Position numbers and translations under genes: made by a program | Shown here: positions 1 through 5,353 of the stretch, piece by piece | Layout of the letters: each line of letters starts with the position of its first letter | Position numbering within the stretch: the first letter of the stretch is position 1 | The notes under the pieces: generated by a model | The model's database searches: none | What the model was told of the DNA's origin: nothing | The model's input: only the letters and a program-made list of their open reading frames with translations | Assembly (NCBI GenBank): GCA_025963955.1 | Contig: JAOPZU010000420.1 | Span: 1 to 8,201 of the forward strand | Direction of reading: 5' to 3' | DNA: 8,201 nt | DNA from: Solirubrobacterales bacterium | GTDB lineage: Bacteria; Actinomycetota; Thermoleophilia; Solirubrobacterales; Solirubrobacteraceae

Positions 1-482
1 GCGACAGGTGCGGCCGCGGGCCGGTGCGGCGGGGCCGGCGTCACCACGACCGGCTCGGGCGGCGCGACCGGCGCCGGCTCCGGCTCCGGGTCCGGCAGGA
101 CCAGGGTCCCGTCGGCGTACGTCGGCACCTCCTCCACGTAACCGGACGCGTAGTGGTCGGGGTCGTAGGACGCAGGGTCGTAGGCAGGGGCGGCGTCCGG
201 CGCGTCATCGTAGCCGCGCTCGCTGCGACGGGAGCGCAGGCGTCCGAGGAGAGAGCGCGCCGAGCCCCCGCGCTCGCCGCTGCGGCGGCCGCTGAGGGTG
301 TCGTCGACGCCCTCGCGGATCCAACCCTCGTGCATGGCGCGGGTCGTGCACAGCTCGCACACGGTGCGGCGCGACCCGCCGTGCAGGAAGACGTCGGCGT
401 TCTCGCCGCGCAGGAGCGTCCGCCCACACACGTCGCAGGCGATGACGGCCATGTTGGTGACGATGGTCTTGCGGGGCGCCAC
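1..482 (-). CDS. Zinc-ribbon protein with disordered acidic/proline-rich tail (partial, C-terminus off window)
   Basis: I do not recognise a named family. The frame is open from the start to the window edge, 160 codons so far, with strong GC-rich third positions. Counting from the GTG at 482, there is a four-cysteine zinc-ribbon-like module: C16-x2-C19 (ACDVCGR) and C42-x2-C45 (CELCTTR), followed by a helix-like stretch (AMHEGWIREGV). Residues about 60-90 are Arg/Ser/Gly-rich and basic. From about 90 the chain turns acidic, with repeated Tyr-Asp/Asp-Pro, and then becomes a Pro-Glu/Pro-Ala linker (PEPEPAPVAPPEPVVV). That suggests an N-terminal metal-binding domain tethered to something beyond the edge. 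The GTG at 482 was chosen because a TACCGT box lies 7 bases upstream; GTG 491 and ATG 452 are in-frame alternatives. It lies downstream of the sigma-factor gene, but a strong hairpin between them suggests a separate transcript. Inference: nucleic-acid or protein binding; function unknown. Confidence 0.75.
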   Translation of the reverse strand, partial: MAPRKTIVTNMAVIACDVCGRTLLRGENADVFLHGGSRRTVCELCTTRAMHEGWIREGVDDTLSGRRSGERGGSARSLLGRLRSRRSERGYDDAPDAAPAYDPASYDPDHYASGYVEEVPTYADGTLVLPDPEPEPAPVAPPEPVVVTPAPPHRPAAAPV

Positions 483-489
483 GGACCCC

Positions 490-495
490 ACGGTA
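490..495 (-). promoter_or_regulatory. Candidate -10 box for the zinc-ribbon gene
   Basis: The minus strand reads TACCGT (TAnnnT), followed by 7 bases and then the GTG at 482. That spacing would put the transcription start at or next to the start codon, giving a leaderless message. No convincing -35 element is visible, and no Shine-Dalgarno sequence precedes the GTG. Confidence 0.35.
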
Positions 496-517
496 GCACC
501 GGGTCCGGCCTCCGCCG

Positions 518-529
518 CCCCTCGAGGGG
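518..529. repeat. Perfect 12-base palindrome
   Basis: CCCCTCGAGGGG is a perfect inverted repeat in the gap between the sigma-factor gene and the zinc-ribbon gene, just beyond the larger hairpin at 535-561. It could add to termination or be an operator. It lies around the -35 region of the proposed zinc-ribbon promoter, so a repressor site is also possible. Confidence 0.3.
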
Positions 530-534
530 AGCCC

Positions 535-561
535 GCGGACGGGGCCGTCCGGCCCGTCCGC
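535..561 (-). terminator. Strong GC hairpin after the sigma-factor gene, probable terminator
   Basis: Arms 535-546 and 551-561 pair over 11 base pairs with one bulged base (544) and a 4-base loop (547-550). On the minus strand the hairpin begins 15 bases after the sigma gene's stop codon. No U-tract follows, so this would be a non-canonical, stem-only terminator of the kind proposed for GC-rich actinobacteria, or an mRNA-stabilising structure. Confidence 0.5.
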
Positions 562-576
562 ACGGGTCGGCGGCGC

Positions 577-1356
577 TCAGCGATCGTCGTCGATGAGACG
601 GGAGCGCAGGCGCAGCACGGCCTTCGTGTGCAGCTGCGAGATGCGGGACTCGGTGACGCCCAAGACCTCGCCGATCTCACGGAGCGTGAGGTTCTCGTAG
701 TAGTACAGCGCGACCACGAGCTTCTCCCGCTCGGGCAGGCGCGCGATGGCGTCAGCGACGCGGTCCTTCAGCTCCGTCTGGTCCATCACCGCGGCGGGAT
801 CCGGCGCGCGCGGGTCCTGCAGCGTGTCGAGCAGGGACACCTGGTCGCCCGAGGCGTCGCTGACCGTCCACAGCTCGTCGAGGGCGGCGATCGTCGAGTT
901 GGAGATCTGCAGCAGGGTCGCCAGGAAGTCAGAGACCGCGACGCCGAGCTCGGCGGCCATCTCCTCGTCCGAGGGCGCCCGCTGGAGGCGATGCTCGAGC
1001 TTCGCGTTGGCCCGCTCGATCTCGCGGGCCTTCGCCCGCACGGAGCGGGGGACCCAGTCGAGCGAGCGCAGCTCGTCGATGATCGCGCCCTTGATGCGGG
1101 TGATCGCGTAGGTCTCGAACTTGATCTCACGCTCGAGCTCGAAGCGCTCGATCGCGTTGATGAGCCCGACCAGGCCGTAGGAGATGAGGTCGGCCTCCTC
1201 GACGTGCGCGGGCAGGCCTGACGCCATGCGGCCGGACACGTACTTCACGAGCGGCGAGTAGGCCACCACGAGGCGCTCACGGGCGCGTTCGTCCCCGGAG
1301 GACTTGTAGCGACGCCACATGTCCTTGAGTTCGATGGCCTTGACGTTGGTCTCCAC
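577..1356 (-). CDS. whiG: WhiG/FliA-family RNA polymerase sigma factor
   Basis: Group 3 sigma-70 family protein of 259 residues, normal for the family, which directs RNA polymerase to a dedicated promoter set. Region 2 spans about residues 30-100 (SPLVKYVSGRM, ADLISYGLVGLINAIERF, IKFETYAITRIKGAIIDELR). Region 3 spans about 103-150 (PRSVRAKAREIER, RAPSDEEMAAELGV). Region 4 spans about 195-255 and carries the helix-turn-helix LTLREIGEVLGVTESRISQLHTKAVLRLR. From memory it reads closer to Streptomyces WhiG (LPEREK, ALYYYENLTL, ALDELW) than to enterobacterial FliA. WhiG controls sporulation and FliA controls flagella; the window does not show which applies here. The start is GTG with AGGAG 9 bases upstream. 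The recombinase stop codon is only 21 bases before it, so the two are probably co-transcribed. No anti-sigma gene is visible nearby. Confidence 0.95.
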   Translation of the reverse strand: METNVKAIELKDMWRRYKSSGDERARERLVVAYSPLVKYVSGRMASGLPAHVEEADLISYGLVGLINAIERFELEREIKFETYAITRIKGAIIDELRSLDWVPRSVRAKAREIERANAKLEHRLQRAPSDEEMAAELGVAVSDFLATLLQISNSTIAALDELWTVSDASGDQVSLLDTLQDPRAPDPAAVMDQTELKDRVADAIARLPEREKLVVALYYYENLTLREIGEVLGVTESRISQLHTKAVLRLRSRLIDDDR

Positions 1357-1365
1357 GAAGTCGTT

Positions 1366-1370
1366 CTCCT
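1366..1370 (-). promoter_or_regulatory. Ribosome binding site of the sigma-factor gene
   Basis: AGGAG on the minus strand sits 9 bases before the GTG at 1356 and 7 bases after the recombinase stop codon (1378-1380). It is the only clear Shine-Dalgarno sequence I find in the window. It fits an internal operon gene, in contrast to the SD-less starts elsewhere, and it fixes the GTG as the start. Confidence 0.7.
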
Positions 1371-1377
1371 GCTGCGT

Positions 1378-2316
1378 CTAGGCCCGAGGGTGGGCGTTCG
1401 CGTAAGCCGCGCGCAACCTGGCTGACTCTACACGTGTGTAGATCTGCGTCGTACTGATGCTGCTGTGCCCGAGCAACTCCTGGATCGCCCGCAGGTCCGC
1501 GCCGCCGTCGAGCAGGTGCGTGGCGAAGGAGTGGCGCAGCGCGTGCGGCGAGACGCCGCCCTGCAGCTGCGCCTGGCGGACCCAGACCCGCAGCCGGCGC
1601 CGGACGTCAGAGGTCGACAGGCGCCTCCCCGTCTTGGAGAGGAACAGCGCGTCCTGGCCGTCCTGCCGGGACAGCGCCGGGCGGGCGCGGTGCAGGTAGC
1701 GGTTGATCGTCTCCGCCGCGTGCTCGCCGAGCGGGACGAACCGCGTCTTGCCGCCTTTGCCCTCCACCCGCAGCTGCTCGCCGTCGAAGTCGACCGCGCC
1801 GACGGTCAGGTCGACGAGCTCCTCCGCCCGCAGGCCGGCGCCGTAGGCGACCTCCAGCAGCGCGCGGTCACGGAGCTCGAGCGGCGTCGAGGTCGGGATC
1901 CGGTCCAGCAGCTGTGCGAGCTCCGCGGGCTTCAGGACCCGCGGGAGCTTCTTCTCGCCCTTGGGCGAGGCCATCAGGTCCGCCGGGTTCTGGGCAACGA
2001 CGCCGTGCTCCCGCAGGACCCGGAAGAACGCCCGCAACGCCGCGAGCTTGCGGGACACGCTCGACGCCTGGATGCCGGCTTCGGACAGGTGCTGGGCGTA
2101 GCGCCGCAGGGTCCGCAGGACCACGCGCTCCGGCGTGATGTCGTTGGCGACGCTCCAGGCGGCGAACTGACCCAGATCGGTGCCGTACGCCCGCCGGGTC
2201 TTGTCCGCCATGCCGCGGCGCGCGAGGTCGGCGTCGAAGAGGACGAGGGCCTCGCGCCACGCCGGGGTGAGGCCGCCGTCGGCTCTATCCTGCGTCGTGA
2301 TGGCTCTGTTCTTCAT
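1378..2316 (-). CDS. xer: XerC/XerD-type site-specific tyrosine recombinase
   Basis: Tyrosine recombinase of 312 residues (Xer family, usually about 300), expected to resolve chromosome dimers at dif with a partner recombinase and FtsK. The N-terminal SAM-like core-binding domain spans about residues 18-115 (YGTDLGQFAAW, SSVSRKLAALRAFFRVL, NPADLM). The catalytic domain spans about 128-312. All six catalytic residues are present: R163 (GAGLRAEEL), K187 (GKGGKTR), H258 and R261 (PHALRHSF), H284 (LLGHSS) and nucleophile Y293 (TTQIYTRV). The C-terminus (NAHPRA) matches the Xer style. I cannot separate XerC from XerD by eye; the C-terminal helix region looks slightly XerD-like. The ATG at 2316 is preferred, with GTG 2322 two codons upstream as the alternative. 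Either overlaps the divergent 95-residue gene by 17-23 bases. No Shine-Dalgarno sequence or promoter is evident. It leads into the sigma-factor gene. Nothing suggests a phage integrase. Confidence 0.93.
   Translation of the reverse strand: MKNRAITTQDRADGGLTPAWREALVLFDADLARRGMADKTRRAYGTDLGQFAAWSVANDITPERVVLRTLRRYAQHLSEAGIQASSVSRKLAALRAFFRVLREHGVVAQNPADLMASPKGEKKLPRVLKPAELAQLLDRIPTSTPLELRDRALLEVAYGAGLRAEELVDLTVGAVDFDGEQLRVEGKGGKTRFVPLGEHAAETINRYLHRARPALSRQDGQDALFLSKTGRRLSTSDVRRRLRVWVRQAQLQGGVSPHALRHSFATHLLDGGADLRAIQELLGHSSISTTQIYTRVESARLRAAYANAHPRA
2286..2291 (+). promoter_or_regulatory. Candidate -10 box for the 95-residue protein gene
   Basis: TATCCT (TAnnnT) ends 8 bases before the ATG at 2300. 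Normal -10 to start-site spacing would begin the transcript at the ATG, making it leaderless. No Shine-Dalgarno sequence is present in the 8 bases between. No good -35 is visible. The box lies inside the 5' part of the recombinase coding sequence on the other strand. Confidence 0.4.
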
Positions 2317-2587
2317 CGACACGGCGACCGGTCAGGTCGCGACGCAGGCGCAGCTCGTTGCGGCGGGCGTGGCTCCCGAGGACGGCTGGCCGCCGCGGCC
2401 GTGGTTCCGCATCCAGGGCACGGGCGACGCGACGACGTTGTTCCACGCCGTGATGCGGCGCCAGGAGAAGGGGATCTTCATCGGCTCGCTCGTCTTTCGC
2501 CACACCCCCCACCACTCCCTGCTGCTGGATCGGGGCTGGGAGGAAGTGCCCGTGGACGAGCTGCGGGCCTTCGAACCGACGACCTGA
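2300..2587 (+). CDS. Small hypothetical protein, 95 residues
   Basis: I do not recognise the family. Codons are strongly GC-biased at the third position, typical of the neighbours, and the opposite strand offers no better gene between 2320 and 2587. The protein begins MALFFIDTATGQ and is rich in aromatics and histidines (WPPRPWFRIQG, FRHTPHHSLLLDRGWEEV), ending in an acidic segment. There is no signal peptide, membrane segment or cysteine, so it is probably a small folded cytosolic protein. The ATG at 2300 was chosen over the in-frame ATG at 2180, because the latter would run 120 bases back through conserved recombinase sequence and because TATCCT precedes 2300 at leaderless spacing. It is head-to-head with, and slightly overlaps, the recombinase gene, and it converges on the L,D-transpeptidase with both stops in one palindrome. 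Confidence 0.7.
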   Translation: MALFFIDTATGQVATQAQLVAAGVAPEDGWPPRPWFRIQGTGDATTLFHAVMRRQEKGIFIGSLVFRHTPHHSLLLDRGWEEVPVDELRAFEPTT

Positions 2588-2619
2588 TCGGGCGCCCGGC
2601 CGGGCGCCGGCCCGATCAG
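2584..2619. terminator. Large palindrome shared by two convergent genes, probable bidirectional terminator
   Basis: The outer arms 2584-2593 and 2610-2619 pair perfectly over 10 bases. Nested inside and partly competing is a perfect 18-base palindrome at 2591-2608 (GGCGCCCGGCCGGGCGCC). The plus-strand stop (2585-2587) sits in the left arm and the minus-strand stop (2616-2618) in the right arm, in the symmetric context CTGATCGGG/CCCGATCAG. There is no U-tract on either side, so termination would depend on the stem alone. It could also act as a 3' mRNA stabiliser. Confidence 0.65.
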
Positions 2620-3659
2620 TGCGAGATGAAGACCGTCGCGCCGACCGGCACCCGCGGGTACATGTCGATCACGTCGGACACGTGCATGCGCATGCAGCCG
2701 TGGGAGGCGGCGGAGCCGATCGAGCCGTCGTCGCTCGTGCCGTGGAAGCCGACCCCGTCGGTCACGCCCATCCAGCGGGCCTTCAGCGGGTTGGCGCCGA
2801 TGCCGCCGGCGACCGTGGTCCCGGCGAGCTCGCCGGCCCACGGGCTGTTCGGCACCGACCAGACCGGATCGATCTGCTTGCCCTGGATGTGGAAGGTGCC
2901 CTCGGGCGTGTCGTGGCCCGGGGCGCCGATCGCGATCGGGTAGGCCTTCTCGAACTTCAGGTTCTTGTAGATCTTCACCGTGAACGTGCTCTTGTTCACG
3001 ATGAGAATCGTGCCCGACTGCTTGGCCAGGCTCTTGGTGGTGACCTTGGGCTGGGTCTTCTCCGTCTGGGCGACGAACGTGCGCTTCGCCGTGGTCGAGA
3101 CGAGGGCCGCCTGGATCTCCTTGTGCAGGTCGGAGGCCTTCGTCTTCAGGCCGACCTTGCTGTCGACCTTCTTGAAGCCGTCGAGCCCGATGTGCAGCTG
3201 GGCGTCGACCGGCTTGCGGTCGATGTCCTTCCGGACGCGGTCGAGCAGCCTGATGACGGCCTTGTCGTCGTAGCTGACGCGGGGGTCGAGCGTCATGGAG
3301 ACGCTGCCGCCCGTGAGCCGCCGGTAGCTGCGGGTGAGGAAGTTGCCCTGGTCGCTGCGCGTGAGCGCCTGGGCCACCATCGAGTCGATGTCCGTCTTGA
3401 CTCCTGCGGCCTTCGCGCTCAGCGTCCACTTCTCCGGCGCGTGGTCCACGACGATCGGCTTCTGCAGGGCCGCGACGTACTGCGCCTCCAGCCGGCTCTT
3501 GGCCGCGTCGGCGCTCAGGCCGCCGATGTCGACGCCGCCGACCGTGACGCCCTTCGCGATGGTGTCACCGCGCGAGGAGTCGTACGCGTAGATCGCGCCA
3601 GCGCCGCCGAGCATGATGGCGAGCGTGAGCCCGAGGATGAGGAGAGAACGCGTGCGCAT
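2616..3659 (-). CDS. L,D-transpeptidase (YkuD domain) with N-terminal membrane anchor and peptidoglycan-binding-like domain
   Basis: Cell-wall enzyme of 347 residues predicted to make 3-3 peptide cross-links or attach proteins to peptidoglycan, outside the membrane. Residues 5-26 form a hydrophobic signal/anchor after MRTR, without a lipobox cysteine. Residues about 35-200 resemble the putative peptidoglycan-binding domain often found with VanW or YkuD proteins (GVTVGGVDIGGLSADAAKSRL; Lys-rich stretch around 160-210). Residues about 217-347 are the YkuD domain: TILIVNKSTFTVKIYKN, then TPEGTFHI, H306 (GFHGTSDDGSIGS), and the catalytic signature S319-H320-G321-C322 with R324. C322 is the expected nucleophile. 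All key residues are present, so it should be active. It starts 60 bases after the HAD gene; a possible TACTCT box in that gap suggests its own promoter. It converges on the 95-residue gene. Confidence 0.94.
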   Translation of the reverse strand: MRTRSLLILGLTLAIMLGGAGAIYAYDSSRGDTIAKGVTVGGVDIGGLSADAAKSRLEAQYVAALQKPIVVDHAPEKWTLSAKAAGVKTDIDSMVAQALTRSDQGNFLTRSYRRLTGGSVSMTLDPRVSYDDKAVIRLLDRVRKDIDRKPVDAQLHIGLDGFKKVDSKVGLKTKASDLHKEIQAALVSTTAKRTFVAQTEKTQPKVTTKSLAKQSGTILIVNKSTFTVKIYKNLKFEKAYPIAIGAPGHDTPEGTFHIQGKQIDPVWSVPNSPWAGELAGTTVAGGIGANPLKARWMGVTDGVGFHGTSDDGSIGSAASHGCMRMHVSDVIDMYPRVPVGATVFISH

Positions 3660-3677
3660 GGTGATTTACCGCTGCAC

Positions 3678-3683
3678 AGAGTA
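3678..3683 (-). promoter_or_regulatory. Possible -10 box for the L,D-transpeptidase gene
   Basis: The minus strand reads TACTCT (TAnnnT), 18 bases before the ATG at 3659, which would give a short leader of about 10 bases. The leader has no strong Shine-Dalgarno sequence (only GCGG). A TTGAAA farther upstream (3718-3723) is too distant to pair with this box at normal spacing. Confidence 0.25.
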
Positions 3684-3719
3684 CGGATTCCGGCGGCGTA
3701 CATCCAGCCGAGTGTTCTT

Positions 3720-4337
3720 TCAAGTGCGCCGGAGCGCGACATTTCCGGCCGGCGACGCGCCGATGACGGCCGCGCGGCGACGCAGCGGCTCGTGCCGGGC
3801 CTCGAGCGCCGCGGCCAGGCCGGCCCAGTCCGTGGCGGCGAGGATGTCCTCCTCCTCGACCACGTCGCGGTTCCACGGATGCAGGATCGTGGCCGCCGTG
3901 ATCCCGGCGTCGACGGCCCGCCGCAGGTTCTCCGGGCTGTCGTCGATCAGGAGGTCGATGCCGATCTGGCGGCAGCGGGAGACCTTGTCGTCGCTGCAGT
4001 AGAGCTCGTCGTGGCGCAGGCCGATGTGCGCCAGCCACTTCGCCGTCGCGTCGTGGGCGTCGACCGGGCGGTGCGTCGTGATGTGGACGAAGTGCCCGGC
4101 CTCGTGCCAGGCGTTCACCGTCTCCACCGCACCCGCGTACGGCTGCGAGCGGAAGATCTGGTCCTCGCGGTGGGTCTCGGCGATGCAGACGTCGAGCTGC
4201 TCGGGCTTCAAGCGCGTGATGCCCCAGGAGAACTGCTCCTCGTACGGCAGCTCGATGCCGAAGCGGCGGTGCGCCGCGTCCGAGAGGACGTCCCAGTAGT
4301 GGTGCAGCGTCGAGTCGATGTCGATGGCGATGCGCAT
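3720..4337 (-). CDS. HAD-superfamily phosphatase, 5'-nucleotidase-like
   Basis: Predicted cytosolic Mg2+-dependent phosphohydrolase, 205 residues. The HAD motifs appear in order. Motif I is D6-I-D8-S-T10 (IAIDIDSTLHHYW): D6 is the nucleophile and D8 the acid/base. Motif II is in HITTHRP (T87/T88). The motif III lysine is K118 (CSDDKVSRC). Motif IV is D132-D133 (LLIDDSPEN). The insert between motifs I and II is helical (residues about 17-65), as in 5'(3')-deoxyribonucleotidase or YqfW-like members, and the HPWNR stretch near 153-157 also fits that group. Substrate is inferred only; a nucleotide monophosphate is most likely. The ATG at 4337 was chosen because it places the DIDST motif at the very N-terminus, as usual. 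An in-frame ATG at 4361 would overlap the start of the divergent hydrolase. The Arg/Ala-rich tail after residue 180 looks disordered. Confidence 0.85.
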   Translation of the reverse strand: MRIAIDIDSTLHHYWDVLSDAAHRRFGIELPYEEQFSWGITRLKPEQLDVCIAETHREDQIFRSQPYAGAVETVNAWHEAGHFVHITTHRPVDAHDATAKWLAHIGLRHDELYCSDDKVSRCRQIGIDLLIDDSPENLRRAVDAGITAATILHPWNRDVVEEEDILAATDWAGLAAALEARHEPLRRRAAVIGASPAGNVALRRT

Positions 4338-4346
4338 GGCTCGGGA

Positions 4347-4352
4347 TATCGT
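4347..4352 (+). promoter_or_regulatory. Candidate -10 box for the alpha/beta hydrolase gene
   Basis: TATCGT (TAnnnT) ends 7 bases before the ATG at 4360, which predicts a leaderless transcript. No Shine-Dalgarno sequence separates them. It overlaps by 5 bases the opposite-strand box at 4348-4353, all within the 22-base gap between two divergent genes. Confidence 0.45.
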
Positions 4353-4353
4353 A
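4348..4353 (-). promoter_or_regulatory. Candidate -10 box for the HAD phosphatase gene
   Basis: The minus strand reads TACGAT (TAnnnT), 10 bases before the ATG at 4337. The message would have a leader of only a few bases and no Shine-Dalgarno sequence. Because it overlaps the plus-strand box, polymerase should be able to occupy only one direction at a time. Confidence 0.4.
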
Positions 4354-4359
4354 GAGCCC

Positions 4360-5340
4360 ATGGCGAGCCCGCCGACCGTGCCCGGAGTGGACGCCGGGGA
4401 GGACCGCTACGGGCCCGCCGGGCGATCGGCGTGGCTGTCGGTCGACTGGCAGGCGCACCTGCGCTGGGTGATGCTCGACGGGCAGGCCGTCAACCTCGTC
4501 GACCTCGGTCCGGAGCCTGGTGAGGATCTCGGAGGGGACCCGCTGCTCTTCGTGCATGGGCTCTCCGGGTCGTGGCAGAACTGGCTCGAGAACCTCCCGG
4601 CGTTCGCGCGCTCCCGTCGGGTGGTCGCGCTCGACCTACCGGGCTTCGGAGCCTCGCCGATGCCGCCGGGCGGGCCGTCGGTCGTCTCCATCCCAGGGTA
4701 CGCGCGGGTGCTCGGAGGGCTGATGGACGAGCTGCGCCTGGAGCGCGCCGTGGTCGTGGGCAACTCGATGGGCGGCTTCGTGGCGCTCGAGCTGGCCCTG
4801 GCTGCTCCCGGCCGGGTCAGCGGCCTCGTGCTGGTGTCCCCCGCCGGCATCGACGCGCGCGAGCTGCGGCGCGAGCGCCTGCTCGGGACCCTGCGGCGCG
4901 TCGAGCGGCTCGTCCTGGCCGGCGGGACGATGGTCGCCACGCACGCGGACTGGATCGCCCGCCGCGCACGGCTGCGCCGCCTGGCGATGCACCTGGCGGT
5001 CCGGCACCCGGAGCGGCTCCCGAACACCCTGATGGCCGAGCAGATCCGGCAGGGCAACGGCAAGCCGGGCTTCGTCGCGGCGATCGATGCGCTGACCGAC
5101 CACGACATCGAGGACCGGCTGGGAGCCATCGCCTGCCCCACCCTGCTCTATTGGGGCCGCGAGGACCGGATCGTCTCCGTCGAGGATGCCGAGCGCTTCC
5201 TCGCCGCGATCCCGGGCGCCCGCGCCGTCGTCCTCGACGACACGGGCCACCTCGCCATGCTGGAGCGGCCGGCGCGCTTCAACGCCGACCTCGCCGCGTT
5301 CCTCGCCGGCGAGGCCATCGGCCGTGGGGGCACCGGCTGA
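4360..5340 (+). CDS. Alpha/beta-fold hydrolase
   Basis: Serine hydrolase of the alpha/beta superfamily, 326 residues, probably cytosolic, with no signal peptide. The oxyanion-hole motif HG is at 66-67 (LLFVHGLSGSWQNW). The first conserved acidic turn is DLPGFGASP (92-100). The nucleophile elbow is G134-N-S136-M-G138 (VVVGNSMGGF). The triad aspartate is probably D269 (YWGREDRIV) and the histidine H297 (DDTGHLAML). The region at about 160-235 is an Arg/Leu-rich helical lid. Substrate is unknown; esterases, C-C bond hydrolases and haloperoxidase-like enzymes share this layout, and the neighbours do not discriminate. The ATG at 4360 was chosen because TATCGT lies 7 bases upstream; the in-frame ATG at 4318 would extend into the HAD gene. 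The first 25 residues are Pro/Gly/Asp-rich and probably disordered. It converges on ilvD with only 9 bases between stops. Confidence 0.9.
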   Translation: MASPPTVPGVDAGEDRYGPAGRSAWLSVDWQAHLRWVMLDGQAVNLVDLGPEPGEDLGGDPLLFVHGLSGSWQNWLENLPAFARSRRVVALDLPGFGASPMPPGGPSVVSIPGYARVLGGLMDELRLERAVVVGNSMGGFVALELALAAPGRVSGLVLVSPAGIDARELRRERLLGTLRRVERLVLAGGTMVATHADWIARRARLRRLAMHLAVRHPERLPNTLMAEQIRQGNGKPGFVAAIDALTDHDIEDRLGAIACPTLLYWGREDRIVSVEDAERFLAAIPGARAVVLDDTGHLAMLERPARFNADLAAFLAGEAIGRGGTG

Positions 5341-5353
5341 GGCCGCGGCTCAG
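5337..5353. terminator. Short inverted repeat spanning both stop codons of the hydrolase and ilvD
   Basis: Arms CTGAG (5337-5341) and CTCAG (5349-5353) flank a GC-rich centre. The hydrolase TGA is in the left arm and the ilvD TGA (minus strand) in the right arm. The stem is only 5 base pairs before a mismatch, so it is weak as a terminator. It is listed because it repeats the arrangement at 2584-2619. Confidence 0.3.

Noticed and set aside
41..499. Minus-strand ATG frame of 152 codons at the left end
   Set aside because: It is Arg/Ser/Thr/Pro-rich with no motifs. The overlapping GTG frame gives a coherent zinc-ribbon protein with better codon bias.
1378..2316. Recombinase as an integrase of a mobile element
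   Set aside because: Its length and ending match housekeeping Xer proteins. There is no tRNA, att-like repeat, excisionase or phage gene nearby, and codon use matches the neighbours.
1465..2943. Long plus-strand open frame (492 codons) antisense to the recombinase and transpeptidase
   Set aside because: Its translation is Arg/Ala/Pro/Val low-complexity, typical of antisense shadows in GC-rich DNA. It also crosses a well-supported plus-strand gene in another frame.
4318..4359. In-frame ATG at 4318 as the hydrolase start
   Set aside because: It would overlap the N-terminus of the HAD gene, including its catalytic motif, and ignore the TATCGT box placed for ATG 4360.
2619..4523. Plus-strand open frame of 634 codons
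   Set aside because: It is antisense to the L,D-transpeptidase and HAD genes, whose catalytic motifs are intact. The peptide is Asp/Val/Arg-rich with no recognisable domain.
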